Source of the DNA: CAMCTV01 sp964420985
GTDB lineage: Bacteria > Bacteroidota > Bacteroidia > Flavobacteriales_D > Sanyastnellaceae
Length of the DNA stretch: 22,465 bases
NCBI GenBank assembly: GCA_964420985.1
Contig: CAYQUT010000037.1
Location: 1 to 22,465, forward strand
Reading direction: 5' to 3'
A program made the translations under genes and the position numbers. This document shows positions 1-8,011 of this stretch, piece by piece. The notes beneath the pieces were generated by a model. The model was not told where the DNA came from, made no database searches, and saw only the letters and a list, made by a program, of their open reading frames with translations. Numbering within the stretch: the first letter of the stretch is position 1; each line of letters opens with the position of its first letter.

Positions 1-19
1 CGGGATCACTAAGAGAATA

Positions 20-48
20 AAAAGCCCTCAATGATTTGAGGGTTTTTT
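20..48. terminator. Bidirectional rho-independent terminator
   Basis: A perfect 7-bp stem (25-31 with 36-42) closes a 4-base loop (32-35). Six T follow on the + side (43-48), and a short A-rich run (19-23) gives a U tract on the - side. It lies just past the stop codon of the leftward PspC gene, so it can end the padR-pspC transcript. Read rightward it could also end a gene lying left of the window. Confidence 0.85.
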
Positions 49-56
49 GTTGGGGG

Positions 57-1571
57 TTATTTTGTCAAATGCAGGTATCCACCTTCATTGACCACCATTT
101 CACTCTTCCATTCATCTCGCCATGAAACCCAACCCCAACGCTCATTGAGCATAACCTTTCTTCCGTCGGGTACATGGACCATCACTTCGATGCTCTGTGC
201 TCGATATGGAATACCCTCTGGAATTTTGAAATAAGGATTCAAGGTCAAGGTATTGTTGGTCCAATTGAATTGATAATCCAATTGACTGGCTCTGGTACCT
301 GCTTGAGATAAATTTCTACCTCTTGCGGATTGCACTACTTCAATCCAATAATTATCGCGATCCGTATCCATCAACTTCACCTCTACATCTGCGCTGATGA
401 CTCTTGATCCACTCTCCATGGATACCATATCCAACACATCCTCTTCATCATTGCTTCTACCAATGAAATAAGGATCGTTGGTAATGTTCAAATAAAGCGT
501 ATCGCCCGAGTTAATAGGAGATTCTATGGTCTTTGAAACAACACCCTCCGTGTCAAATTCCTTTCCCAATCTTATTCCAGTGTACGTGCAAATCAATAAC
601 CCTGTGATGAAGCAAAGGGTGGAAAACAAATAAATCCATTTGCGTTGCAACTTCAAACCCAATAAATAATGCATTCCGGTATACAACAAACTCACCGCCG
701 GCGCCAATACAATCAATCCAATTCCGGTCAGCATATATTCTCCAATTCCGTCTGGTGCTACCCAAGAAGTGAAATCGTGGATATTCCCTCCAAAAAAAAT
801 GAACTCACCACCTTCTGACCAAGCCATGAATATGGTAATAAAAAACAACAAAGCAATTCCAAAACTCAAGAGAACAAAACCAACCAGTAACCTAAAAAAT
901 CGCCAGATAGTGCTGGTTTTTGCATTTCCTTGAATACTATCCTCCAATTTCCTTCCCCAGCGCTTGACATTCCTATTGGCTCTATTGGCCTCTGCCTTGA
1001 CGTGTTGCTGAATGTTATCCAAGTTAACGGCATTTCCACGCATCATCAACTTTTCTGAAGTAGTCTTTGCGGCTGGTATAACAGCCCAAGCAATCAAATA
1101 GGCCATGAAAAAAGTTCCAAATGACACCAACAAAAGAACAACCATTATGATGCGCAATACCACAGGATCCCAACCCAAATAATAACTCAATCCAGAGCAC
1201 ACCCCACCAATGGCGGCATCATCTTGATCTCTGTAGATTCTGCGACGTGGATGCCCCTCTAACTCCTCATCTTGAAGAGATTGTCTTGTTTTACCCGACT
1301 TGTTTGCATCCCCATTGATTTCCGCAAAATCACCCATGATAACCGTTATGCCTTTGATTTCTTCTGCATCCACAGGAAAGGCTTTTATCAACCGGTTCTG
1401 TTGTAGTAATTCTCCTATTCTGGTTTCTATATCTTCTAAAATCTCATCCTTGCTTTCCTCATGGGCAAAAACATCATTCACCTTATCCAAGTAATGCTTT
1501 AAAAATTCATAGGCCTCCAATTCAAAAGGGAAATTGTAAGGTCCCAACTGTACATTGATTGTCGTCTTCAT
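57..1571 (-). CDS. PspC-domain multi-pass inner-membrane protein
   Basis: This is a 504-residue membrane protein of the Bacteroidota PspC type. A cytoplasmic N-terminal helical region (about 1-100) leads into a PspC domain at about 110-168, with the basic RRRIYRDQ start, the GGVCSGL core and a hydrophobic hairpin at about 138-165. Further transmembrane segments are predicted near 226-250, 280-302 and 312-333. A polar, probably periplasmic C-terminal region of about 170 residues follows. PspC domains are known from phage-shock and envelope-stress responses, where they sense membrane damage or bind partner proteins. The start codon overlaps the stop of the PadR regulator gene by 4 bp (ATGA), so the two are translationally coupled. 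PadR may therefore control this gene's level (inference). The exact function is unknown. Confidence 0.85.
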   Translation of the reverse strand: MKTTINVQLGPYNFPFELEAYEFLKHYLDKVNDVFAHEESKDEILEDIETRIGELLQQNRLIKAFPVDAEEIKGITVIMGDFAEINGDANKSGKTRQSLQDEELEGHPRRRIYRDQDDAAIGGVCSGLSYYLGWDPVVLRIIMVVLLLVSFGTFFMAYLIAWAVIPAAKTTSEKLMMRGNAVNLDNIQQHVKAEANRANRNVKRWGRKLEDSIQGNAKTSTIWRFFRLLVGFVLLSFGIALLFFITIFMAWSEGGEFIFFGGNIHDFTSWVAPDGIGEYMLTGIGLIVLAPAVSLLYTGMHYLLGLKLQRKWIYLFSTLCFITGLLICTYTGIRLGKEFDTEGVVSKTIESPINSGDTLYLNITNDPYFIGRSNDEEDVLDMVSMESGSRVISADVEVKLMDTDRDNYWIEVVQSARGRNLSQAGTRASQLDYQFNWTNNTLTLNPYFKIPEGIPYRAQSIEVMVHVPDGRKVMLNERWGWVSWRDEWKSEMVVNEGGYLHLTK

Positions 1572-1894
1572 GGTTTTGTTAATTCTTTAACGGCATTAGA
1601 TAATTCATTCCAGGTTTTGCTCAACTCTTTTAAAAACAACTTGCCCTCAGGAGTTAAAGCGTAATATTTACGGGGCGGTCCTTGGGTACTTTCCTCCCAA
1701 CGGTAATTCAATAAACCTTCATTTTTTAGACGAGTAAGAATAGGATAAATGGTTCCCTCTACTACTATCAATTGTGCTGATTTTAGTGCTGAAAGCAAAT
1801 CGGAAGGATAAGCTTCCCCTTTCTTTAAAACGGACAGGATACAATATTCCAGTATCCCTTTACGCATCTGTGCTTTTGCATTTTCAATGTCCAT
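1568..1894 (-). CDS. PadR-family transcriptional regulator
   Basis: This 108-residue winged-helix repressor has the standard PadR core: helix-turn-helix with LEYCILSVL near the N-terminus, then EGTIYPILTRLKNEGLL and the wing PPRKYYALTPEGK. It has the short C-terminal tail of the small PadR subfamily, which dimerises through its last helix. I chose the ATG at 1894, giving MDIENAKAQM. The reading frame stays open to 1981, but that extension is hydrophobic, unlike the family, and would start upstream of a good promoter at 1915-1946. The gene is first in a two-gene operon with the PspC membrane protein (4-bp overlap). This pairing is common in Bacteroidota and suggests autorepression with control of an envelope-stress protein (inference). 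The inducer is unknown. Confidence 0.93.
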   Translation of the reverse strand: MDIENAKAQMRKGILEYCILSVLKKGEAYPSDLLSALKSAQLIVVEGTIYPILTRLKNEGLLNYRWEESTQGPPRKYYALTPEGKLFLKELSKTWNELSNAVKELTKP

Positions 1895-1914
1895 CCTTGA
1901 ATGATTAGGTGATG

Positions 1915-1946
1915 CAAAGATATAAATTAAAACCAGTACTATGCAA
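1915..1946 (-). promoter_or_regulatory. Promoter of the padR-pspC operon
   Basis: On the - strand a perfect Bacteroidota -7 box TATCTTTG (1915-1922) lies 21 bases downstream of a -33 TTG (1944-1946). Transcription would start near 1911, giving a leader of roughly 17 bases before the ATG at 1894. This supports the chosen padR start. Confidence 0.65.
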
Positions 1947-1998
1947 TACAAAATACTGTTAAAATAAAAACAAGACGCCAAAAAGTTGAGCGCGATAT

Positions 1999-2064
1999 AC
2001 CCCGGATAGTAGTGAAAAGCCCGCAGGGCGCGGAGCGCACGAGGACTTGAAACGGATAGCCGGA
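1999..2064 (+). ncRNA. Structured GC-rich element resembling Flavo-1 RNA
   Basis: This GC-rich island sits in an otherwise AT-rich intergenic gap. It contains the half-repeats CCCCGGATAGTAGTG (2000-2014) and CGGATAGCCGG (2053-2063). Between them lie two small inverted repeats, GCCC-GCA-GGGC and GCGC-GGA-GCGC, which share bases and so are mutually exclusive. The phrase GGACTTGAAACGGATAGCCGG-like matches what I remember of a recurrent Flavobacteria intergenic element, described as the Flavo-1 candidate RNA. That match is from memory and has not been searched. The strand is a guess. It lies between the terminator of the usp operon and the promoter of padR, both leftward. It could also be a REP-like DNA repeat. 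Confidence 0.5.
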
Positions 2065-2071
2065 CCAGGTC

Positions 2072-2103
2072 AAAAAAAAAAAAGGTGCAACCTGTGCACC
2101 TTT
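2072..2103 (-). terminator. Strong rho-independent terminator of the usp operon
   Basis: A 9-bp stem (2081-2089 with 2095-2103; core GGTGCA/TGCACC) with a 5-base loop is followed on the - strand by a run of 12 U, seen as A at 2072-2083. It begins about 18 bases past the stop codon of the second usp gene. On the + strand there is no good U tract, so it acts leftward. Confidence 0.9.
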
Positions 2104-2121
2104 AATAAAAAAAATATTGGT

Positions 2122-2958
2122 TTAGCCCCATTGTGCGATGAGGCTCCGCGTATTGTGAAGGTTGGTAATCGCAGGATTCAGTACCATCACGGGAATGGCT
2201 GCACTATTGGTGATGACCTTCTGCTCTGCATCCGATCCAAAAGCATGAATCAATTTCTCATTGGCAAAGTTCAAAATACAAATCAAATCTATCTTGGAAT
2301 TTTTTGCGTGTTCAACAACTTGATCGGCAAAAGATCCCCCCTTGCTCTGCGCCACTGTGGAATGATAAGGAATACCTCTTTCTTCAAAATATCCTTCTGA
2401 GTAGGCCATGTTGCGCTCCAGTTGATTTCTTAAAAACTCATCGGACTCATTGGGAATGATAATTTCCACTTTGGCTTTGAATTTCTCAGCGATGTCTGCG
2501 GTATACTTAATTTTCTGTTTTGTTTCCTTGTGCAAATCCAAGGGAACCAAAATTTTCTTTACTCGGGGCTCAATTACCGTGTTGTCTTGAACAACAATAA
2601 ACGGTGCTTTGGTATCAGTAATCACACGAAGTGCATGACTTCCTACCAAGTGCTGCAGACCCTTCATACCATGCGTACCCATCACCACGAGGTCTCCTTT
2701 TTCTTGCTCGACCAAAGCAGGGATGTCCTCAAAAATACTACCCACCTTTAAAATGGGTTGCGCTTTGACAGCAGTATTCACATAATGGCGGTGTATCTGT
2801 TCATCCAATTGCTTTTGTGCATCCGCTTCATTGCCTCCTTTTTTCAAAATGTGCAATAAAAAAACATCCGCCTCAAGGGTTTTCTTTAGACCAATGGCAT
2901 AAGCCAATGCTTTGTCTGACGTAGATGTAAAATCGGTTGGAACAATAATCTTAAACAT
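2122..2958 (-). CDS. Tandem-domain universal stress protein (UspA family)
   Basis: This 278-residue protein has two Usp domains. Domain 1 starts MFKIIVPTDFT and has a glycine-rich nucleotide loop at about 94-107 (GTHGMKGLQHLVGS). This is one residue shorter than the classic GxxG-x9-G(S/T) motif. Domain 2 starts near KKILVPLDL (about 134); it lacks the GxxG and keeps only a remnant around FGSDAEQKV, so it probably does not bind ATP. I chose the ATG at 2958, 11 bases after the stop of the upstream paralogue. The frame extends to a GTG at 2979, but that adds seven residues the family lacks and overlaps the previous gene. It is the second gene of a two-gene usp operon ended by the terminator at 2072-2103. 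Family members act in stress, energy or redox responses; the ligand is unknown. Confidence 0.9.
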   Translation of the reverse strand: MFKIIVPTDFTSTSDKALAYAIGLKKTLEADVFLLHILKKGGNEADAQKQLDEQIHRHYVNTAVKAQPILKVGSIFEDIPALVEQEKGDLVVMGTHGMKGLQHLVGSHALRVITDTKAPFIVVQDNTVIEPRVKKILVPLDLHKETKQKIKYTADIAEKFKAKVEIIIPNESDEFLRNQLERNMAYSEGYFEERGIPYHSTVAQSKGGSFADQVVEHAKNSKIDLICILNFANEKLIHAFGSDAEQKVITNSAAIPVMVLNPAITNLHNTRSLIAQWG

Positions 2959-2969
2959 ATCTTTTGATT

Positions 2970-3803
2970 TTAATGCCACAAAGGCACGGTGTAAACTGCA
3001 TCGTCTTGTTTCTCTGGAGTAATCAACATCACAGGAATCTCAGCATCATTATAAATCAATTCTTCTTCTTCTGCTCTTGGGAATAAGGTGTACAAATACT
3101 CGTAGGCAAAATTGACTGCACAAACCAAATCGGCTTGCACAGCCGCAGCGTATCTTACTGTTGAATGAATGAAGTTGCTACCGCTTTCTGTGTGCTGAAT
3201 ACTCCACTTAATTTGTGCTGATTCAAATGCTGTCTCAACATCTTTCAAGAGCGACTCATTGTACATCTCACTTTCTTGGGGAGGTGCAATTAAGAATATC
3301 TCTGACTGAAACATCTTGGACAATTGAACAATAAATGGAATTTCCTCCATGATCTGCGGTCTGAAATTGACCGGTACAACAACCTTTTGATAACCTTCAG
3401 GATGAATATCCTTGTGCTGCACAATGACAAAAGGCAACTTGGATTGCGATACAACCTTCAAAGCTAGACTTCCAGTAATCTTTTGCCATCCTTTCATGCC
3501 ATGGGTTGGCATGACCACAAATTGACAAGACTCTCTGTTGGCTATTTCACCGATTTGATCCACAATGTCGCCCACTTCAACCAGTGAAGAAACCTCTCCT
3601 GCATGTATGCCCTGCAACTCATGCACCCATGATTGCATTTCAGATTCAGCTTTGGATGATTCATCAGCAGATTTTATTAAATGAAGGAGAACAATGTGTG
3701 CAGCATTGGGTTTAGCCAAAATTGCGGCGTGGTGCAAAGCAACCTTGCTCTCCTCTTTTAAATCGCATGGGACCAAAATTCTATGAATGCCTTTCATTTT
3801 CAT
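2970..3803 (-). CDS. Tandem-domain universal stress protein (UspA family), paralogue
   Basis: This 277-residue protein is a paralogue of the next gene downstream, with the same two-domain plan. Domain 1 (HRILVPCDL start) has the loop PTHGMKGWQKITGS at about 99-112, in which the first glycine of the usual GTHG is proline. Domain 2 (about 140-277, starting VVVPVNF) ends with IPVMLI and lacks any glycine loop. Two in-frame ATGs (3803 and 3797) are possible starts; I kept the first. It is the first gene of the usp operon and is divergent from the HD-domain gene. No convincing promoter is visible on this strand in the 57 bases before it. The pair may work as a heterodimer (inference). Confidence 0.9.
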   Translation of the reverse strand: MKMKGIHRILVPCDLKEESKVALHHAAILAKPNAAHIVLLHLIKSADESSKAESEMQSWVHELQGIHAGEVSSLVEVGDIVDQIGEIANRESCQFVVMPTHGMKGWQKITGSLALKVVSQSKLPFVIVQHKDIHPEGYQKVVVPVNFRPQIMEEIPFIVQLSKMFQSEIFLIAPPQESEMYNESLLKDVETAFESAQIKWSIQHTESGSNFIHSTVRYAAAVQADLVCAVNFAYEYLYTLFPRAEEEELIYNDAEIPVMLITPEKQDDAVYTVPLWH

Positions 3804-3842
3804 TCAGTAAAAATAAGGAAGTTCATGGAAAATAGTTTTGAT

Positions 3843-3850
3843 TAAATTTG
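3843..3850 (+). promoter_or_regulatory. Possible -7 box before the HD-domain gene
   Basis: TAAATTTG matches the Bacteroidota -7 consensus TAnnTTTG, 10 bases before the ATG at 3861. No TTG is present at the expected -33 position; GTTC occurs instead. If used, it gives a leader of only about 7 bases. Confidence 0.35.
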
Positions 3851-3860
3851 TGCGCAGAAG

Positions 3861-4454
3861 ATGAATTCACTCCAATCCTTTTACGAACATCATTACCCCA
3901 AAGTAATTGCGTTACTGACCCAAGAATTGGACAGTAGATATACCTATCATGGTTTGCGACATACCCAAGACGTGATTGAACAATGCGTTCAAATTGGACA
4001 GGCATTGGGTTGCTCTGAGGAGGATATTGATTCATTAAAAATAGCTGCACTTTTTCATGACTTAGGTTTTTTGAATGTTCGCAAGGGGCATGAGGAGGAA
4101 AGTGCTAACATGTTTAGAGCGTCTGCAGATGGCGTTTTAGCATTGAATTTTATTGAGATCATTTCATCCTGCATTCTGGCGACTACGATGCCACAGAATC
4201 CAAAAAACAAATTGGAACAAATCATTTGCGATGCAGACCTTGACTATTTGGGTCGGGAAGATTTTCCTGCTATCAGCTTAGATCTTTTCAATGAGATGTT
4301 GGCATGTGGGGAGTTGGATGATCAGCGCAAGTGGGATGAAATACAGGTTGTATTTTTAGACAAACATCAATTTCATACTGCTTACAATCAAGAACGCAGG
4401 AACCAACAAAAACAGCAACATCTGTTGGACATAAAGAAGCGGATTAACGTTTAG
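3861..4454 (+). CDS. HD-domain metal-dependent phosphohydrolase
   Basis: This 197-residue single-domain HD-superfamily protein shows the full metal-binding signature: H30 and H34 (YHGLRHTQDV), the H66-D67 pair in ALFHDLGF, a HEEES segment at 77-81, and a late acidic motif DADLDYLGR around 124-131. No membrane segment or second domain follows. HD enzymes hydrolyse phosphate esters, including cyclic nucleotides and (p)ppGpp; the substrate here cannot be read from sequence. It is divergent from the usp operon. It converges on the receiver-adenylate cyclase gene with an 11-bp overlap, which makes a cyclic-nucleotide role attractive but unproven. Confidence 0.88.
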   Translation: MNSLQSFYEHHYPKVIALLTQELDSRYTYHGLRHTQDVIEQCVQIGQALGCSEEDIDSLKIAALFHDLGFLNVRKGHEEESANMFRASADGVLALNFIEIISSCILATTMPQNPKNKLEQIICDADLDYLGREDFPAISLDLFNEMLACGELDDQRKWDEIQVVFLDKHQFHTAYNQERRNQQKQQHLLDIKKRINV

Positions 4455-5469
4455 CAATAACACGATAGAGCATTCGCTCTCCCTTTCCCTTTAGCATCAC
4501 ATTCCCTACTGGCTCTGTAATGAAAACGTTATCAATCAAAGAAGCTGTATAGTCTGTGATGGTCACGCGCATGCTGGTTCCTGCGCTTTCAACACGTGCC
4601 GCAATGTTGACATCATCTCCCATCACGTCATAAATAAATCTCGATTTTCCAACGATACCAGCAATGACACTACCAGAGTGAACACCAATCCGACAGTTCC
4701 ATTGAAGCATATTATCAGCATTACGTGATTCCAAATATTGAATAAAACGCAACCCAATTTCTACCATTCTTGCGGCATGCTCCTCATCATGCTCCAGCAC
4801 GCCTGTTGCAGCCATATAGGCATCTCCGATGGTCTTGATGCGCGTACCACCCAACTCGAAACAAATCTCATCGAAAGCGGTGAAAATCTCTGTCAACTCA
4901 TCAAACAATTTTTCAGGAGACAGAGTAGAACTGATGCTTGTAAATCCAACAAAATCACAAAATAGTATCGAAACGTTGGATCTCTTTTCTGGCAAGTAAC
5001 GACCTTCATGGATGAGGGCATGAATGACCTTTTCAGGTAGCAAAATGCTCAACAACCTTTCAGATTTTTTTCGCTCTGCTTGCAACTCCAAATGTGTTTT
5101 AATCCTGGCTTTTACAATGTCTGGATTAAAGGGTTTGACAATAAAGTCAGCGCCTCCCACTTGAAATCCTTTGGTCTCATCCGCTACTTCATTCAAAGCC
5201 GTTAGAAAAATAACAGGAATACCTTGGGTTATTGCATTGCTTTTTAATACCTCACAAACTTGGAACCCATCCATACCCGGCATCATGATATCCAACAGTA
5301 TCAAATCTGGAGAAGGTGTTTGTTGTGCAATTTCCAGGGCCTTTTCTCCTGACTTGGCCACCTTAATGCGATACAGGTCTTTGAGTAATGCGGATAGCAA
5401 TTGAAGATTCTCAACAGAATCATCAACGATTAAAAGGGTTGATTGTTCTATGTTGGTATTAACGCTCAT
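4444..5469 (-). CDS. Response regulator with class III adenylate cyclase output
   Basis: This 341-residue protein has a receiver domain (about 10-128) with the acidic pair D16-D17, phosphoacceptor D60 (LLDIMMPGMDG), T90 and K112. A helical linker (about 129-160, LLSILLPEKV type, known from class III cyclases as a dimer helix) leads into a catalytic domain at about 163-341. Both metal-binding aspartates are present, D172 (CDFVGFT) and D216 (GDAYMA). The adenine-specifying pair is K212 (IKTIGDA) and D281 (YDVMGDD), and N288 and R292 are the expected transition-state residues. The product should therefore be cAMP rather than cGMP. It overlaps the 3' end of the hybrid kinase gene by 11 bp and is the likely final receiver of that phosphorelay. 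The activity is predicted from residues only. Confidence 0.93.
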   Translation of the reverse strand: MSVNTNIEQSTLLIVDDSVENLQLLSALLKDLYRIKVAKSGEKALEIAQQTPSPDLILLDIMMPGMDGFQVCEVLKSNAITQGIPVIFLTALNEVADETKGFQVGGADFIVKPFNPDIVKARIKTHLELQAERKKSERLLSILLPEKVIHALIHEGRYLPEKRSNVSILFCDFVGFTSISSTLSPEKLFDELTEIFTAFDEICFELGGTRIKTIGDAYMAATGVLEHDEEHAARMVEIGLRFIQYLESRNADNMLQWNCRIGVHSGSVIAGIVGKSRFIYDVMGDDVNIAARVESAGTSMRVTITDYTASLIDNVFITEPVGNVMLKGKGERMLYRVIAKR

Positions 5470-8008
5470 TTTTCAAAATTTCCAATGCCTGATCAAATTC
5501 AAATTCATCAATCAAAGACATCACCTTTTTAAACAATTCCATTTGAGATTCATCCAATTGATAAACCTCCAGTATTTTATGACAGTGATCCACCGCCTGG
5601 GTATCTTGTTCAGCCACCAAACGCGCCAACTCATTGATCCCGTAAATCCAATCTTCGCTGGTCATTTTTGGCTTCACCGCAACTTGCTGCTTCTCATCAG
5701 GAAGCTGCTTATTGATCCGTTTAATCAGCTCACTTACTTGTTCGATGATCCACTCTATTTGTTTGGTTTGAGGAATATTGAGCAATTTACCTGGCTCTTG
5801 ACTAACGGCCTTTAATCCATGAGACAGAGGATAAACCACTCCGTAAATTTCTTTGGCTCCAATATTTCCGCAAACTCCCGCCAATGTATGGAGCAAGGCC
5901 GCTAATTCCGCCAATTGGTGTCTTTCAACCATTGGCTTCATTTTGATGGAGAGGTCGTTGTAATTTTTGACAAAAGTGGCCAGCAACTTCAAGTAAGCAT
6001 CTTTCTTTCCACCAATCCTCCTGATGCCCTCTTCTGTATCCAGTCCTTCAATGATCAACTTTACATCATTGGCCTTGGTATCCACTGACGCTCCTTTGGC
6101 ATCCATGCCTTTGATGTACTTCAATAATGCTTGATACAAAACCGGGGGATCAATGGGCTTGGTGATGTGATCATTCATTCCTGCTGCAATGCTCTTTTCC
6201 CTTTCACCTTTCATGGCATGCGCAGTCATCGCAACAATGGGCAATGATTTAAACCGTTGGTCTTCTCGTATTTTCCTTGTGGCTGTCAATCCATCCATCT
6301 CTGGCATTTGGATGTCCATGAGAACGGCGTCAAATTCCATAGATTGTACTTTCTCCACAGCCTCTCTTCCATTCCGTGCAGTGTGGACTTCAATATCGAT
6401 ATCTTTTAATAGCTCAATGGCCAACTCCAAATTGATGTCATTGTCTTCTACCAAAAGCACTTTGGTTCCTGTCAAAAATTGCTTGAATTGGGTGGTGTCT
6501 AAAACCACTTCAGCTTTGTTGTTGCCGTTGGCTGTTTTCCCTTTGAGATGAAGAATGCTGTGTAAGCTATCATTGAGGGTAGAAATATTAATGGGTTTCA
6601 AAAGAACCCCATCCACCAATTTATTCTTTGCCGCCTCTTTCACAGATTCTAATCCGTATGCAGTGACCATAAGAATAGAAGGAACCTCTAGCCCTTCCTT
6701 GGCCTTGATTTCTCTGACCAATTGCAATCCATCCATGCCTGGCATCTGCCAATCCACAACCATCAAAGTGAGTGGCTCATGGGACACTTGTTCTGTTTCA
6801 AAAATCTCTATGGCTTCAAATGCATCCTTGGCCACCAATACATTAAATCCCATGGTAGAAAGCATCTCGTGCAACACCATTCGTGCTGTTTCAGAATCAT
6901 CTACCAATAAAGCCTTCTTGCCGCGCAACTCCATTTCACTTTCTTCAGAAAGCACCGATTCATTGCTCAAGTTAAAAAAGGCATTGAAATGAAATTTGGA
7001 ACCTTTTCCTTGAACACTCTCGACCTCCAATTCTCCATCCATCATTTCCACAATCCTTCTGCATATCACAAGCCCCAATCCTGTTCCACCAAATTTTCTT
7101 GTGGTAGACAAATCCGCCTGTTGAAAAGGAGAAAATAGCCTCTTCACTTGTTCTTCACTGATACCAATTCCGGTGTCTTCTATGGCAAAATGAATGATTA
7201 CTCCATATGGCAATTGCTTGACCAAATTGGCACTTAATTTCACCTCCCCCTTCTGGGTAAACTTGGCGGCATTGTCCGTTAAATTCAACAATACTTGGCG
7301 CAATCGAACGCTATCCCCCAAAATGACAGGAGGAATATTTTTGTCAATTTGGGTCACCAACTCGACCTCATTCTTGCTTTGAAGTTTTACATTAACCGTA
7401 TCCGACACTTCTGAAATCAATTCGTCCAAAAACAAATTGGTATGTTCTAAAGTTAATTTACCGGCTTCTATTTTTGAGAAATCCAAAATATCATCAATGA
7501 TGCGCAAAAGATTCTTTGCGGACATTTCAATTTTTTGATTGTAGTCTCTTTGTTTTTCTGAAAGCTCTGTCTTCTTTAACAAATAACTCATCCCAATGAT
7601 GGCATTCATTGGGGTTCTGATTTCATGGGACATATTGGCCAAGAACTCACTCTTTGCGGCGTTGGCAGCATCGGCCACTTCACGAAGCTTGGTCATCTCC
7701 ACGTAACGCGCATCCGACTCTGCCGTTTTGCGTTTGGCGATATCCAATGCCTTTCCAGCAAAAGATGCTACAATCGCCAACACCAAAGGCGCCAAGTCCA
7801 CAATCCACAAAGTGGGAGTGTACATTTGTTGGGCCATCATGCCCATCATGGAAATCTCACCGTCCGTAAAATAACATTCCCAGACCGTAGCAATCAATGG
7901 AAATAACAAACCAAAAAGGAATCCATAAACAAAAAAGACCTTTTGGTCTTTTTTAAGTTTGGATCGCAGCCAAGCCACGGTTGGTGAATAATCGGTGAGA
8001 TTGGCCAT
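5459..8008 (-). CDS. Hybrid sensor histidine kinase with two receivers and an HPt domain
   Basis: This is an 849-residue BarA-like phosphorelay protein. Two transmembrane segments (about 24-44 and 68-86) frame a periplasmic loop of only about 22 residues. There is no PAS, HAMP or large sensor domain. Then come the HisKA domain with H128 in MSHEIRTPMN, the ATPase domain with N-box N242/N246, DTGIG at 278-282 and GGTGLGL at 307-313, and receiver 1 (D370/D371, phosphoacceptor D419, T449, K471). Receiver 2 follows (E521/D522, D565, T595, K617), then an HPt domain with H707 in HTLAG, where the usual lysine after the leucine is alanine. About 90 further helical residues end the protein. It lies between the YceI gene (3-base gap) and the receiver-cyclase gene (11-bp overlap), so the three are one operon. 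The stimulus may be sensed in the membrane or cytoplasm (inference). Confidence 0.95.
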   Translation of the reverse strand: MANLTDYSPTVAWLRSKLKKDQKVFFVYGFLFGLLFPLIATVWECYFTDGEISMMGMMAQQMYTPTLWIVDLAPLVLAIVASFAGKALDIAKRKTAESDARYVEMTKLREVADAANAAKSEFLANMSHEIRTPMNAIIGMSYLLKKTELSEKQRDYNQKIEMSAKNLLRIIDDILDFSKIEAGKLTLEHTNLFLDELISEVSDTVNVKLQSKNEVELVTQIDKNIPPVILGDSVRLRQVLLNLTDNAAKFTQKGEVKLSANLVKQLPYGVIIHFAIEDTGIGISEEQVKRLFSPFQQADLSTTRKFGGTGLGLVICRRIVEMMDGELEVESVQGKGSKFHFNAFFNLSNESVLSEESEMELRGKKALLVDDSETARMVLHEMLSTMGFNVLVAKDAFEAIEIFETEQVSHEPLTLMVVDWQMPGMDGLQLVREIKAKEGLEVPSILMVTAYGLESVKEAAKNKLVDGVLLKPINISTLNDSLHSILHLKGKTANGNNKAEVVLDTTQFKQFLTGTKVLLVEDNDINLELAIELLKDIDIEVHTARNGREAVEKVQSMEFDAVLMDIQMPEMDGLTATRKIREDQRFKSLPIVAMTAHAMKGEREKSIAAGMNDHITKPIDPPVLYQALLKYIKGMDAKGASVDTKANDVKLIIEGLDTEEGIRRIGGKKDAYLKLLATFVKNYNDLSIKMKPMVERHQLAELAALLHTLAGVCGNIGAKEIYGVVYPLSHGLKAVSQEPGKLLNIPQTKQIEWIIEQVSELIKRINKQLPDEKQQVAVKPKMTSEDWIYGINELARLVAEQDTQAVDHCHKILEVYQLDESQMELFKKVMSLIDEFEFDQALEILKNER

Positions 8009-8011
8009 GGA

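Noticed and set aside
1895..1981. Upstream extension of the PadR frame to 1981
   Set aside because: The added residues are a hydrophobic run unlike the family, and the extension contains the promoter (1915-1946).
2959..2979. GTG start for the second usp gene at 2979
   Set aside because: It overlaps the upstream gene and adds seven residues before the standard Usp opening; the ATG at 2958 fits better.
6555..6992. A 145-codon + strand open frame opposite the hybrid kinase gene
   Set aside because: It lies wholly inside the kinase coding region, its translation is low-complexity (rich in Ser, Asn and Thr) with no family pattern, and the kinase frame is certain. It is a shadow of codon bias.
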